This document shows positions 1 through 13,100 of a stretch of DNA of 29,832 nt, one piece after another (within the stretch, counting starts at the first letter, position 1; every line of letters begins with the position of its first letter). This DNA is from Chara braunii (Eukaryota; Streptophyta; Charophyceae; Charales; Characeae), in NCBI GenBank assembly GCA_003427395.1, contig BFEA01000823.1, positions 226,417-256,248 of the forward strand, given 5' to 3'. The notes beneath the pieces were generated by a model that saw only the letters and a list, made by a program, of their open reading frames with translations, was not told the origin of the DNA and made no database searches. The position numbers were made by a program, and so were the translations under genes.

Positions 1-368
1 TTTTTTTTTCTGGATTCTTCGACGCTGGCCCTCTGGTCATGTGGGAGAGTGTGTGTCTGACACTGTATGTGATTTTTTTTTTTTTTTTTTTTCTGTCCAT
101 GAATTTTTGAACTTAACGGGAAAAAACAAAAGTGTCGTGTTTTGAATTTATGATGATTATTTTTTGGCAAAATTGTAAAGTAAAATGTGTCCAGCTGTCG
201 TGTTTTTTTTTTCTTTTTTCTTTTGACTTTATTATTTTTTAAGAAAAATGAAGAAGTGTGCAGCGGCGTTAAAAAAAATGTGTGCATCAAGCTTGGGAAA
301 CAGAATGTGTGCTGCTGCATAATAGTGTTTTTTATTTTATTATTTATTTGAGTAAATTGTCTTATTAC
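1..368. repeat. AT-rich intergenic DNA with a diverged 187-bp satellite monomer (about 118-341)
   Basis: There is no gene here. From about 118 the sequence follows the order of the downstream satellite monomer: GGGAAAAAACAAAAGTG, then TTTTGAATTTAT, GGCAAAATTGTAAA, AATGTGTCCAGCTGTCGTG, a T/C-rich run, a GTTAAAAA block near 269-278 and AATAGTGTTTTT near 321-332. It differs from the array by many substitutions and by extra inserted bases, for example ATGTGTGCATCAAGC near 279. Poly-T runs lie at 1-9 and about 70-92. I read it as an old single copy related to the array, not part of the uniform array itself. Confidence 0.7.
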
Positions 369-663
369 CTAGGTTACCATAGCGGCCCGGGACCACTTGC
401 CCGACCGGGCCCAAAAACAAAAAGAACAAAAAAAAACTAGTTTTTGATTTATTTTTTATTTTAAATTTTGTGAAAATTTTCGATGTAAGCCTAAGGCAAA
501 AGTTGTTCAGTTTATTTTTCTGCATAGTTTTGTTTCGGAATTTTCGTTTTTTTTTTTTCTTTTTTTTTCTTTTTTTTTTTTGGGCTGGGAGCTTCCCTGG
601 TCCTTGCACTGCCGGGCCGCCCGGAAAAATAAGGTGACCCGGGCGGCCCGGCTGGTAGCCTAG
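369..663. mobile_element. hAT-like MITE, complete, with 8-bp target-site duplication
   Basis: The left end reads CTAGGTTACCAT and the right end reads ATGGTAGCCTAG-like (actual GCTGGTAGCCTAG), so the termini are inverted repeats starting CTAGG/CCTAG. The inverted arms continue into GC-rich sequence (GGCCCGGGACC on the left, GGTGACCCGGGCGGCCCGG on the right). The identical octamer CTTATTAC flanks both sides (361-368 and 664-671). An 8-bp duplication with short inverted termini is the mark of the hAT superfamily. The 295-bp body is AT-rich with A/T tracts and no transposase frame, so it is non-autonomous. A second copy begins at 16509. What is seen: termini, TSD and the second copy. What is inferred: the superfamily. 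Confidence 0.75.
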
Positions 664-780
664 CTTATTACATTAAAAAAATGAACAAGTGTTATTTATT
701 TGATTATTTATTTGATTAGAATGTCTTCTAAGTTATTACATGAAAAAAGGAATTTGATTATTTATTTGATTGGAATGTCT
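664..780. repeat. Tandem duplication of about 50-65 bp
   Basis: The block TTATTACATTAAAAAA...TTTGATTATTTATTTGATTAGAATGTCT (664-727) is repeated as TTATTACATGAAAAAA...TTTGATTATTTATTTGATTGGAATGTCT (733-780), with a shorter middle in the second copy. It directly abuts the right target duplication of the MITE. No coding potential. Confidence 0.7.
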
Positions 781-1120
781 GTCCGGCGGCGTGGCAAACT
801 AAAATGTGTGCGGCGTAGCACAACTAATGGTGTTAAAAAAAAAAAAAAACACTAAGTGTTTTGAGGGTTTTTACTATTTAGGTGGGCTGCTTGCTCATGC
901 CCATCTGAATGAACTTGGACGGGTTGTTGTCTTTTGCTGAGGCGGTTGCTCGGTCTGCTGCAATTGTTTTTTTTTTAATGCATATATAATAAAGGGCTAC
1001 GGCCTTGAGATGTCCGCATTGAGCTGACCGGCCTCAGGTATTTCATAATTATTTTATTTTATTCTGTTCATCTGACGGCAGCTGGATTCGAACGGTTCAT
1101 TGGGAAAAGAGTGCGGCGGC
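781..1120. repeat. Left flank of the satellite array, with diverged monomer fragments
   Basis: No gene. Around 795-890 the words AAAATGTGTGCGGCG, GGTGTTAAAAAAAAA, CACTAAGTGTTTTGAGGGTTTTTAC and TTAGGTGGGC follow the second half of the 187-bp monomer at reduced identity. From 900 to 1120 the sequence is unique as far as I can tell. It includes GCTGGATTCGAACGG (1081-1095), which resembles a pol III B box but has no convincing A box at the right distance. The GTGCGGCGGC just before the array matches the GTGCAGCGTG of the monomer loosely, so the array boundary is a decayed repeat. Confidence 0.55.
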
Positions 1121-4100
1121 GTAGCGTTTGAGCGCTCTTGCAAAAAACAAAAGTGTTTTGAATTTATTATTATTATTTTTGGCAAAATTGTAAAATGTGT
1201 CCAGCTGTCGTGTTTTTTCTTTTCTTTTTTAACTAGTAGCGTTAAAAAAAAAAACCACTAATAGTGTTTTTAGGGTGATTAGGTGGGCAAGGTGTGCAGC
1301 GTGAGGGGTAGCGTTTGAGCGCTCTTGCAAAAAACAAAAGTGTTTTGAATTTATTATTATTATTTTTGGCAAAATTGTAAAATGTGTCCAGCTGTCGTGT
1401 TTTTTCTTTTCTTTTTTAACTAGTAGCGTTAAAAAAAAAAACCACTAATAGTGTTTTTAGGGTGATTAGGTGGGCAAGGTGTGCAGCGTGAGGGGTAGCG
1501 TTTGAGCGCTCTTGCAAAAAACAAAAGTGTTTTGAATTTATTATTATTATTTTTGGCAAAATTGTAAAATGTGTCCAGCTGTCGTGTTTTTTCTTTTCTT
1601 TTTTAACTAGTAGCGTTAAAAAAAAAAACCACTAATAGTGTTTTTAGGGTGATTAGGTGGGCAAGGTGTGCAGCGTGAGGGGTAGCGTTTGAGCGCTCTT
1701 GCAAAAAACAAAAGTGTTTTGAATTTATTATTATTATTTTTGGCAAAATTGTAAAATGTGTCCAGCTGTCGTGTTTTTTCTTTTCTTTTTTAACTAGTAG
1801 CGTTAAAAAAAAAAACCACTAATAGTGTTTTTAGGGTGATTAGGTGGGCAAGGTGTGCAGCGTGAGGGGTAGCGTTTGAGCGCTCTTGCAAAAAACAAAA
1901 GTGTTTTGAATTTATTATTATTATTTTTGGCAAAATTGTAAAATGTGTCCAGCTGTCGTGTTTTTTCTTTTCTTTTTTAACTAGTAGCGTTAAAAAAAAA
2001 AACCACTAATAGTGTTTTTAGGGTGATTAGGTGGGCAAGGTGTGCAGCGTGAGGGGTAGCGTTTGAGCGCTCTTGCAAAAAACAAAAGTGTTTTGAATTT
2101 ATTATTATTATTTTTGGCAAAATTGTAAAATGTGTCCAGCTGTCGTGTTTTTTCTTTTCTTTTTTAACTAGTAGCGTTAAAAAAAAAAACCACTAATAGT
2201 GTTTTTAGGGTGATTAGGTGGGCAAGGTGTGCAGCGTGAGGGGTAGCGTTTGAGCGCTCTTGCAAAAAACAAAAGTGTTTTGAATTTATTATTATTATTT
2301 TTGGCAAAATTGTAAAATGTGTCCAGCTGTCGTGTTTTTTCTTTTCTTTTTTAACTAGTAGCGTTAAAAAAAAAAACCACTAATAGTGTTTTTAGGGTGA
2401 TTAGGTGGGCAAGGTGTGCAGCGTGAGGGGTAGCGTTTGAGCGCTCTTGCAAAAAACAAAAGTGTTTTGAATTTATTATTATTATTTTTGGCAAAATTGT
2501 AAAATGTGTCCAGCTGTCGTGTTTTTTCTTTTCTTTTTTAACTAGTAGCGTTAAAAAAAAAAACCACTAATAGTGTTTTTAGGGTGATTAGGTGGGCAAG
2601 GTGTGCAGCGTGAGGGGTAGCGTTTGAGCGCTCTTGCAAAAAACAAAAGTGTTTTGAATTTATTATTATTATTTTTGGCAAAATTGTAAAATGTGTCCAG
2701 CTGTCGTGTTTTTTCTTTTCTTTTTTAACTAGTAGCGTTAAAAAAAAAAACCACTAATAGTGTTTTTAGGGTGATTAGGTGGGCAAGGTGTGCAGCGTGA
2801 GGGGTAGCGTTTGAGCGCTCTTGCAAAAAACAAAAGTGTTTTGAATTTATTATTATTATTTTTGGCAAAATTGTAAAATGTGTCCAGCTGTCGTGTTTTT
2901 TCTTTTCTTTTTTAACTAGTAGCGTTAAAAAAAAAAACCACTAATAGTGTTTTTAGGGTGATTAGGTGGGCAAGGTGTGCAGCGTGAGGGGTAGCGTTTG
3001 AGCGCTCTTGCAAAAAACAAAAGTGTTTTGAATTTATTATTATTATTTTTGGCAAAATTGTAAAATGTGTCCAGCTGTCGTGTTTTTTCTTTTCTTTTTT
3101 AACTAGTAGCGTTAAAAAAAAAAACCACTAATAGTGTTTTTAGGGTGATTAGGTGGGCAAGGTGTGCAGCGTGAGGGGTAGCGTTTGAGCGCTCTTGCAA
3201 AAAACAAAAGTGTTTTGAATTTATTATTATTATTTTTGGCAAAATTGTAAAATGTGTCCAGCTGTCGTGTTTTTTCTTTTCTTTTTTAACTAGTAGCGTT
3301 AAAAAAAAAAACCACTAATAGTGTTTTTAGGGTGATTAGGTGGGCAAGGTGTGCAGCGTGAGGGGTAGCGTTTGAGCGCTCTTGCAAAAAACAAAAGTGT
3401 TTTGAATTTATTATTATTATTTTTGGCAAAATTGTAAAATGTGTCCAGCTGTCGTGTTTTTTCTTTTCTTTTTTAACTAGTAGCGTTAAAAAAAAAAACC
3501 ACTAATAGTGTTTTTAGGGTGATTAGGTGGGCAAGGTGTGCAGCGTGAGGGGTAGCGTTTGAGCGCTCTTGCAAAAAACAAAAGTGTTTTGAATTTATTA
3601 TTATTATTTTTGGCAAAATTGTAAAATGTGTCCAGCTGTCGTGTTTTTTCTTTTCTTTTTTAACTAGTAGCGTTAAAAAAAAAAACCACTAATAGTGTTT
3701 TTAGGGTGATTAGGTGGGCAAGGTGTGCAGCGTGAGGGGTAGCGTTTGAGCGCTCTTGCAAAAAACAAAAGTGTTTTGAATTTATTATTATTATTTTTGG
3801 CAAAATTGTAAAATGTGTCCAGCTGTCGTGTTTTTTCTTTTCTTTTTTAACTAGTAGCGTTAAAAAAAAAAACCACTAATAGTGTTTTTAGGGTGATTAG
3901 GTGGGCAAGGTGTGCAGCGTGAGGGGTAGCGTTTGAGCGCTCTTGCAAAAAACAAAAGTGTTTTGAATTTATTATTATTATTTTTGGCAAAATTGTAAAA
4001 TGTGTCCAGCTGTCGTGTTTTTTCTTTTCTTTTTTAACTAGTAGCGTTAAAAAAAAAAACCACTAATAGTGTTTTTAGGGTGATTAGGTGGGCAAGGTGT

Positions 4101-7100
4101 GCAGCGTGAGGGGTAGCGTTTGAGCGCTCTTGCAAAAAACAAAAGTGTTTTGAATTTATTATTATTATTTTTGGCAAAATTGTAAAATGTGTCCAGCTGT
4201 CGTGTTTTTTCTTTTCTTTTTTAACTAGTAGCGTTAAAAAAAAAAACCACTAATAGTGTTTTTAGGGTGATTAGGTGGGCAAGGTGTGCAGCGTGAGGGG
4301 TAGCGTTTGAGCGCTCTTGCAAAAAACAAAAGTGTTTTGAATTTATTATTATTATTTTTGGCAAAATTGTAAAATGTGTCCAGCTGTCGTGTTTTTTCTT
4401 TTCTTTTTTAACTAGTAGCGTTAAAAAAAAAAACCACTAATAGTGTTTTTAGGGTGATTAGGTGGGCAAGGTGTGCAGCGTGAGGGGTAGCGTTTGAGCG
4501 CTCTTGCAAAAAACAAAAGTGTTTTGAATTTATTATTATTATTTTTGGCAAAATTGTAAAATGTGTCCAGCTGTCGTGTTTTTTCTTTTCTTTTTTAACT
4601 AGTAGCGTTAAAAAAAAAAACCACTAATAGTGTTTTTAGGGTGATTAGGTGGGCAAGGTGTGCAGCGTGAGGGGTAGCGTTTGAGCGCTCTTGCAAAAAA
4701 CAAAAGTGTTTTGAATTTATTATTATTATTTTTGGCAAAATTGTAAAATGTGTCCAGCTGTCGTGTTTTTTCTTTTCTTTTTTAACTAGTAGCGTTAAAA
4801 AAAAAAACCACTAATAGTGTTTTTAGGGTGATTAGGTGGGCAAGGTGTGCAGCGTGAGGGGTAGCGTTTGAGCGCTCTTGCAAAAAACAAAAGTGTTTTG
4901 AATTTATTATTATTATTTTTGGCAAAATTGTAAAATGTGTCCAGCTGTCGTGTTTTTTCTTTTCTTTTTTAACTAGTAGCGTTAAAAAAAAAAACCACTA
5001 ATAGTGTTTTTAGGGTGATTAGGTGGGCAAGGTGTGCAGCGTGAGGGGTAGCGTTTGAGCGCTCTTGCAAAAAACAAAAGTGTTTTGAATTTATTATTAT
5101 TATTTTTGGCAAAATTGTAAAATGTGTCCAGCTGTCGTGTTTTTTCTTTTCTTTTTTAACTAGTAGCGTTAAAAAAAAAAACCACTAATAGTGTTTTTAG
5201 GGTGATTAGGTGGGCAAGGTGTGCAGCGTGAGGGGTAGCGTTTGAGCGCTCTTGCAAAAAACAAAAGTGTTTTGAATTTATTATTATTATTTTTGGCAAA
5301 ATTGTAAAATGTGTCCAGCTGTCGTGTTTTTTCTTTTCTTTTTTAACTAGTAGCGTTAAAAAAAAAAACCACTAATAGTGTTTTTAGGGTGATTAGGTGG
5401 GCAAGGTGTGCAGCGTGAGGGGTAGCGTTTGAGCGCTCTTGCAAAAAACAAAAGTGTTTTGAATTTATTATTATTATTTTTGGCAAAATTGTAAAATGTG
5501 TCCAGCTGTCGTGTTTTTTCTTTTCTTTTTTAACTAGTAGCGTTAAAAAAAAAAACCACTAATAGTGTTTTTAGGGTGATTAGGTGGGCAAGGTGTGCAG
5601 CGTGAGGGGTAGCGTTTGAGCGCTCTTGCAAAAAACAAAAGTGTTTTGAATTTATTATTATTATTTTTGGCAAAATTGTAAAATGTGTCCAGCTGTCGTG
5701 TTTTTTCTTTTCTTTTTTAACTAGTAGCGTTAAAAAAAAAAACCACTAATAGTGTTTTTAGGGTGATTAGGTGGGCAAGGTGTGCAGCGTGAGGGGTAGC
5801 GTTTGAGCGCTCTTGCAAAAAACAAAAGTGTTTTGAATTTATTATTATTATTTTTGGCAAAATTGTAAAATGTGTCCAGCTGTCGTGTTTTTTCTTTTCT
5901 TTTTTAACTAGTAGCGTTAAAAAAAAAAACCACTAATAGTGTTTTTAGGGTGATTAGGTGGGCAAGGTGTGCAGCGTGAGGGGTAGCGTTTGAGCGCTCT
6001 TGCAAAAAACAAAAGTGTTTTGAATTTATTATTATTATTTTTGGCAAAATTGTAAAATGTGTCCAGCTGTCGTGTTTTTTCTTTTCTTTTTTAACTAGTA
6101 GCGTTAAAAAAAAAAACCACTAATAGTGTTTTTAGGGTGATTAGGTGGGCAAGGTGTGCAGCGTGAGGGGTAGCGTTTGAGCGCTCTTGCAAAAAACAAA
6201 AGTGTTTTGAATTTATTATTATTATTTTTGGCAAAATTGTAAAATGTGTCCAGCTGTCGTGTTTTTTCTTTTCTTTTTTAACTAGTAGCGTTAAAAAAAA
6301 AAACCACTAATAGTGTTTTTAGGGTGATTAGGTGGGCAAGGTGTGCAGCGTGAGGGGTAGCGTTTGAGCGCTCTTGCAAAAAACAAAAGTGTTTTGAATT
6401 TATTATTATTATTTTTGGCAAAATTGTAAAATGTGTCCAGCTGTCGTGTTTTTTCTTTTCTTTTTTAACTAGTAGCGTTAAAAAAAAAAACCACTAATAG
6501 TGTTTTTAGGGTGATTAGGTGGGCAAGGTGTGCAGCGTGAGGGGTAGCGTTTGAGCGCTCTTGCAAAAAACAAAAGTGTTTTGAATTTATTATTATTATT
6601 TTTGGCAAAATTGTAAAATGTGTCCAGCTGTCGTGTTTTTTCTTTTCTTTTTTAACTAGTAGCGTTAAAAAAAAAAACCACTAATAGTGTTTTTAGGGTG
6701 ATTAGGTGGGCAAGGTGTGCAGCGTGAGGGGTAGCGTTTGAGCGCTCTTGCAAAAAACAAAAGTGTTTTGAATTTATTATTATTATTTTTGGCAAAATTG
6801 TAAAATGTGTCCAGCTGTCGTGTTTTTTCTTTTCTTTTTTAACTAGTAGCGTTAAAAAAAAAAACCACTAATAGTGTTTTTAGGGTGATTAGGTGGGCAA
6901 GGTGTGCAGCGTGAGGGGTAGCGTTTGAGCGCTCTTGCAAAAAACAAAAGTGTTTTGAATTTATTATTATTATTTTTGGCAAAATTGTAAAATGTGTCCA
7001 GCTGTCGTGTTTTTTCTTTTCTTTTTTAACTAGTAGCGTTAAAAAAAAAAACCACTAATAGTGTTTTTAGGGTGATTAGGTGGGCAAGGTGTGCAGCGTG

Positions 7101-10100
7101 AGGGGTAGCGTTTGAGCGCTCTTGCAAAAAACAAAAGTGTTTTGAATTTATTATTATTATTTTTGGCAAAATTGTAAAATGTGTCCAGCTGTCGTGTTTT
7201 TTCTTTTCTTTTTTAACTAGTAGCGTTAAAAAAAAAAACCACTAATAGTGTTTTTAGGGTGATTAGGTGGGCAAGGTGTGCAGCGTGAGGGGTAGCGTTT
7301 GAGCGCTCTTGCAAAAAACAAAAGTGTTTTGAATTTATTATTATTATTTTTGGCAAAATTGTAAAATGTGTCCAGCTGTCGTGTTTTTTCTTTTCTTTTT
7401 TAACTAGTAGCGTTAAAAAAAAAAACCACTAATAGTGTTTTTAGGGTGATTAGGTGGGCAAGGTGTGCAGCGTGAGGGGTAGCGTTTGAGCGCTCTTGCA
7501 AAAAACAAAAGTGTTTTGAATTTATTATTATTATTTTTGGCAAAATTGTAAAATGTGTCCAGCTGTCGTGTTTTTTCTTTTCTTTTTTAACTAGTAGCGT
7601 TAAAAAAAAAAACCACTAATAGTGTTTTTAGGGTGATTAGGTGGGCAAGGTGTGCAGCGTGAGGGGTAGCGTTTGAGCGCTCTTGCAAAAAACAAAAGTG
7701 TTTTGAATTTATTATTATTATTTTTGGCAAAATTGTAAAATGTGTCCAGCTGTCGTGTTTTTTCTTTTCTTTTTTAACTAGTAGCGTTAAAAAAAAAAAC
7801 CACTAATAGTGTTTTTAGGGTGATTAGGTGGGCAAGGTGTGCAGCGTGAGGGGTAGCGTTTGAGCGCTCTTGCAAAAAACAAAAGTGTTTTGAATTTATT
7901 ATTATTATTTTTGGCAAAATTGTAAAATGTGTCCAGCTGTCGTGTTTTTTCTTTTCTTTTTTAACTAGTAGCGTTAAAAAAAAAAACCACTAATAGTGTT
8001 TTTAGGGTGATTAGGTGGGCAAGGTGTGCAGCGTGAGGGGTAGCGTTTGAGCGCTCTTGCAAAAAACAAAAGTGTTTTGAATTTATTATTATTATTTTTG
8101 GCAAAATTGTAAAATGTGTCCAGCTGTCGTGTTTTTTCTTTTCTTTTTTAACTAGTAGCGTTAAAAAAAAAAACCACTAATAGTGTTTTTAGGGTGATTA
8201 GGTGGGCAAGGTGTGCAGCGTGAGGGGTAGCGTTTGAGCGCTCTTGCAAAAAACAAAAGTGTTTTGAATTTATTATTATTATTTTTGGCAAAATTGTAAA
8301 ATGTGTCCAGCTGTCGTGTTTTTTCTTTTCTTTTTTAACTAGTAGCGTTAAAAAAAAAAACCACTAATAGTGTTTTTAGGGTGATTAGGTGGGCAAGGTG
8401 TGCAGCGTGAGGGGTAGCGTTTGAGCGCTCTTGCAAAAAACAAAAGTGTTTTGAATTTATTATTATTATTTTTGGCAAAATTGTAAAATGTGTCCAGCTG
8501 TCGTGTTTTTTCTTTTCTTTTTTAACTAGTAGCGTTAAAAAAAAAAACCACTAATAGTGTTTTTAGGGTGATTAGGTGGGCAAGGTGTGCAGCGTGAGGG
8601 GTAGCGTTTGAGCGCTCTTGCAAAAAACAAAAGTGTTTTGAATTTATTATTATTATTTTTGGCAAAATTGTAAAATGTGTCCAGCTGTCGTGTTTTTTCT
8701 TTTCTTTTTTAACTAGTAGCGTTAAAAAAAAAAACCACTAATAGTGTTTTTAGGGTGATTAGGTGGGCAAGGTGTGCAGCGTGAGGGGTAGCGTTTGAGC
8801 GCTCTTGCAAAAAACAAAAGTGTTTTGAATTTATTATTATTATTTTTGGCAAAATTGTAAAATGTGTCCAGCTGTCGTGTTTTTTCTTTTCTTTTTTAAC
8901 TAGTAGCGTTAAAAAAAAAAACCACTAATAGTGTTTTTAGGGTGATTAGGTGGGCAAGGTGTGCAGCGTGAGGGGTAGCGTTTGAGCGCTCTTGCAAAAA
9001 ACAAAAGTGTTTTGAATTTATTATTATTATTTTTGGCAAAATTGTAAAATGTGTCCAGCTGTCGTGTTTTTTCTTTTCTTTTTTAACTAGTAGCGTTAAA
9101 AAAAAAAACCACTAATAGTGTTTTTAGGGTGATTAGGTGGGCAAGGTGTGCAGCGTGAGGGGTAGCGTTTGAGCGCTCTTGCAAAAAACAAAAGTGTTTT
9201 GAATTTATTATTATTATTTTTGGCAAAATTGTAAAATGTGTCCAGCTGTCGTGTTTTTTCTTTTCTTTTTTAACTAGTAGCGTTAAAAAAAAAAACCACT
9301 AATAGTGTTTTTAGGGTGATTAGGTGGGCAAGGTGTGCAGCGTGAGGGGTAGCGTTTGAGCGCTCTTGCAAAAAACAAAAGTGTTTTGAATTTATTATTA
9401 TTATTTTTGGCAAAATTGTAAAATGTGTCCAGCTGTCGTGTTTTTTCTTTTCTTTTTTAACTAGTAGCGTTAAAAAAAAAAACCACTAATAGTGTTTTTA
9501 GGGTGATTAGGTGGGCAAGGTGTGCAGCGTGAGGGGTAGCGTTTGAGCGCTCTTGCAAAAAACAAAAGTGTTTTGAATTTATTATTATTATTTTTGGCAA
9601 AATTGTAAAATGTGTCCAGCTGTCGTGTTTTTTCTTTTCTTTTTTAACTAGTAGCGTTAAAAAAAAAAACCACTAATAGTGTTTTTAGGGTGATTAGGTG
9701 GGCAAGGTGTGCAGCGTGAGGGGTAGCGTTTGAGCGCTCTTGCAAAAAACAAAAGTGTTTTGAATTTATTATTATTATTTTTGGCAAAATTGTAAAATGT
9801 GTCCAGCTGTCGTGTTTTTTCTTTTCTTTTTTAACTAGTAGCGTTAAAAAAAAAAACCACTAATAGTGTTTTTAGGGTGATTAGGTGGGCAAGGTGTGCA
9901 GCGTGAGGGGTAGCGTTTGAGCGCTCTTGCAAAAAACAAAAGTGTTTTGAATTTATTATTATTATTTTTGGCAAAATTGTAAAATGTGTCCAGCTGTCGT
10001 GTTTTTTCTTTTCTTTTTTAACTAGTAGCGTTAAAAAAAAAAACCACTAATAGTGTTTTTAGGGTGATTAGGTGGGCAAGGTGTGCAGCGTGAGGGGTAG

Positions 10101-13100
10101 CGTTTGAGCGCTCTTGCAAAAAACAAAAGTGTTTTGAATTTATTATTATTATTTTTGGCAAAATTGTAAAATGTGTCCAGCTGTCGTGTTTTTTCTTTTC
10201 TTTTTTAACTAGTAGCGTTAAAAAAAAAAACCACTAATAGTGTTTTTAGGGTGATTAGGTGGGCAAGGTGTGCAGCGTGAGGGGTAGCGTTTGAGCGCTC
10301 TTGCAAAAAACAAAAGTGTTTTGAATTTATTATTATTATTTTTGGCAAAATTGTAAAATGTGTCCAGCTGTCGTGTTTTTTCTTTTCTTTTTTAACTAGT
10401 AGCGTTAAAAAAAAAAACCACTAATAGTGTTTTTAGGGTGATTAGGTGGGCAAGGTGTGCAGCGTGAGGGGTAGCGTTTGAGCGCTCTTGCAAAAAACAA
10501 AAGTGTTTTGAATTTATTATTATTATTTTTGGCAAAATTGTAAAATGTGTCCAGCTGTCGTGTTTTTTCTTTTCTTTTTTAACTAGTAGCGTTAAAAAAA
10601 AAAACCACTAATAGTGTTTTTAGGGTGATTAGGTGGGCAAGGTGTGCAGCGTGAGGGGTAGCGTTTGAGCGCTCTTGCAAAAAACAAAAGTGTTTTGAAT
10701 TTATTATTATTATTTTTGGCAAAATTGTAAAATGTGTCCAGCTGTCGTGTTTTTTCTTTTCTTTTTTAACTAGTAGCGTTAAAAAAAAAAACCACTAATA
10801 GTGTTTTTAGGGTGATTAGGTGGGCAAGGTGTGCAGCGTGAGGGGTAGCGTTTGAGCGCTCTTGCAAAAAACAAAAGTGTTTTGAATTTATTATTATTAT
10901 TTTTGGCAAAATTGTAAAATGTGTCCAGCTGTCGTGTTTTTTCTTTTCTTTTTTAACTAGTAGCGTTAAAAAAAAAAACCACTAATAGTGTTTTTAGGGT
11001 GATTAGGTGGGCAAGGTGTGCAGCGTGAGGGGTAGCGTTTGAGCGCTCTTGCAAAAAACAAAAGTGTTTTGAATTTATTATTATTATTTTTGGCAAAATT
11101 GTAAAATGTGTCCAGCTGTCGTGTTTTTTCTTTTCTTTTTTAACTAGTAGCGTTAAAAAAAAAAACCACTAATAGTGTTTTTAGGGTGATTAGGTGGGCA
11201 AGGTGTGCAGCGTGAGGGGTAGCGTTTGAGCGCTCTTGCAAAAAACAAAAGTGTTTTGAATTTATTATTATTATTTTTGGCAAAATTGTAAAATGTGTCC
11301 AGCTGTCGTGTTTTTTCTTTTCTTTTTTAACTAGTAGCGTTAAAAAAAAAAACCACTAATAGTGTTTTTAGGGTGATTAGGTGGGCAAGGTGTGCAGCGT
11401 GAGGGGTAGCGTTTGAGCGCTCTTGCAAAAAACAAAAGTGTTTTGAATTTATTATTATTATTTTTGGCAAAATTGTAAAATGTGTCCAGCTGTCGTGTTT
11501 TTTCTTTTCTTTTTTAACTAGTAGCGTTAAAAAAAAAAACCACTAATAGTGTTTTTAGGGTGATTAGGTGGGCAAGGTGTGCAGCGTGAGGGGTAGCGTT
11601 TGAGCGCTCTTGCAAAAAACAAAAGTGTTTTGAATTTATTATTATTATTTTTGGCAAAATTGTAAAATGTGTCCAGCTGTCGTGTTTTTTCTTTTCTTTT
11701 TTAACTAGTAGCGTTAAAAAAAAAAACCACTAATAGTGTTTTTAGGGTGATTAGGTGGGCAAGGTGTGCAGCGTGAGGGGTAGCGTTTGAGCGCTCTTGC
11801 AAAAAACAAAAGTGTTTTGAATTTATTATTATTATTTTTGGCAAAATTGTAAAATGTGTCCAGCTGTCGTGTTTTTTCTTTTCTTTTTTAACTAGTAGCG
11901 TTAAAAAAAAAAACCACTAATAGTGTTTTTAGGGTGATTAGGTGGGCAAGGTGTGCAGCGTGAGGGGTAGCGTTTGAGCGCTCTTGCAAAAAACAAAAGT
12001 GTTTTGAATTTATTATTATTATTTTTGGCAAAATTGTAAAATGTGTCCAGCTGTCGTGTTTTTTCTTTTCTTTTTTAACTAGTAGCGTTAAAAAAAAAAA
12101 CCACTAATAGTGTTTTTAGGGTGATTAGGTGGGCAAGGTGTGCAGCGTGAGGGGTAGCGTTTGAGCGCTCTTGCAAAAAACAAAAGTGTTTTGAATTTAT
12201 TATTATTATTTTTGGCAAAATTGTAAAATGTGTCCAGCTGTCGTGTTTTTTCTTTTCTTTTTTAACTAGTAGCGTTAAAAAAAAAAACCACTAATAGTGT
12301 TTTTAGGGTGATTAGGTGGGCAAGGTGTGCAGCGTGAGGGGTAGCGTTTGAGCGCTCTTGCAAAAAACAAAAGTGTTTTGAATTTATTATTATTATTTTT
12401 GGCAAAATTGTAAAATGTGTCCAGCTGTCGTGTTTTTTCTTTTCTTTTTTAACTAGTAGCGTTAAAAAAAAAAACCACTAATAGTGTTTTTAGGGTGATT
12501 AGGTGGGCAAGGTGTGCAGCGTGAGGGGTAGCGTTTGAGCGCTCTTGCAAAAAACAAAAGTGTTTTGAATTTATTATTATTATTTTTGGCAAAATTGTAA
12601 AATGTGTCCAGCTGTCGTGTTTTTTCTTTTCTTTTTTAACTAGTAGCGTTAAAAAAAAAAACCACTAATAGTGTTTTTAGGGTGATTAGGTGGGCAAGGT
12701 GTGCAGCGTGAGGGGTAGCGTTTGAGCGCTCTTGCAAAAAACAAAAGTGTTTTGAATTTATTATTATTATTTTTGGCAAAATTGTAAAATGTGTCCAGCT
12801 GTCGTGTTTTTTCTTTTCTTTTTTAACTAGTAGCGTTAAAAAAAAAAACCACTAATAGTGTTTTTAGGGTGATTAGGTGGGCAAGGTGTGCAGCGTGAGG
12901 GGTAGCGTTTGAGCGCTCTTGCAAAAAACAAAAGTGTTTTGAATTTATTATTATTATTTTTGGCAAAATTGTAAAATGTGTCCAGCTGTCGTGTTTTTTC
13001 TTTTCTTTTTTAACTAGTAGCGTTAAAAAAAAAAACCACTAATAGTGTTTTTAGGGTGATTAGGTGGGCAAGGTGTGCAGCGTGAGGGGTAGCGTTTGAG

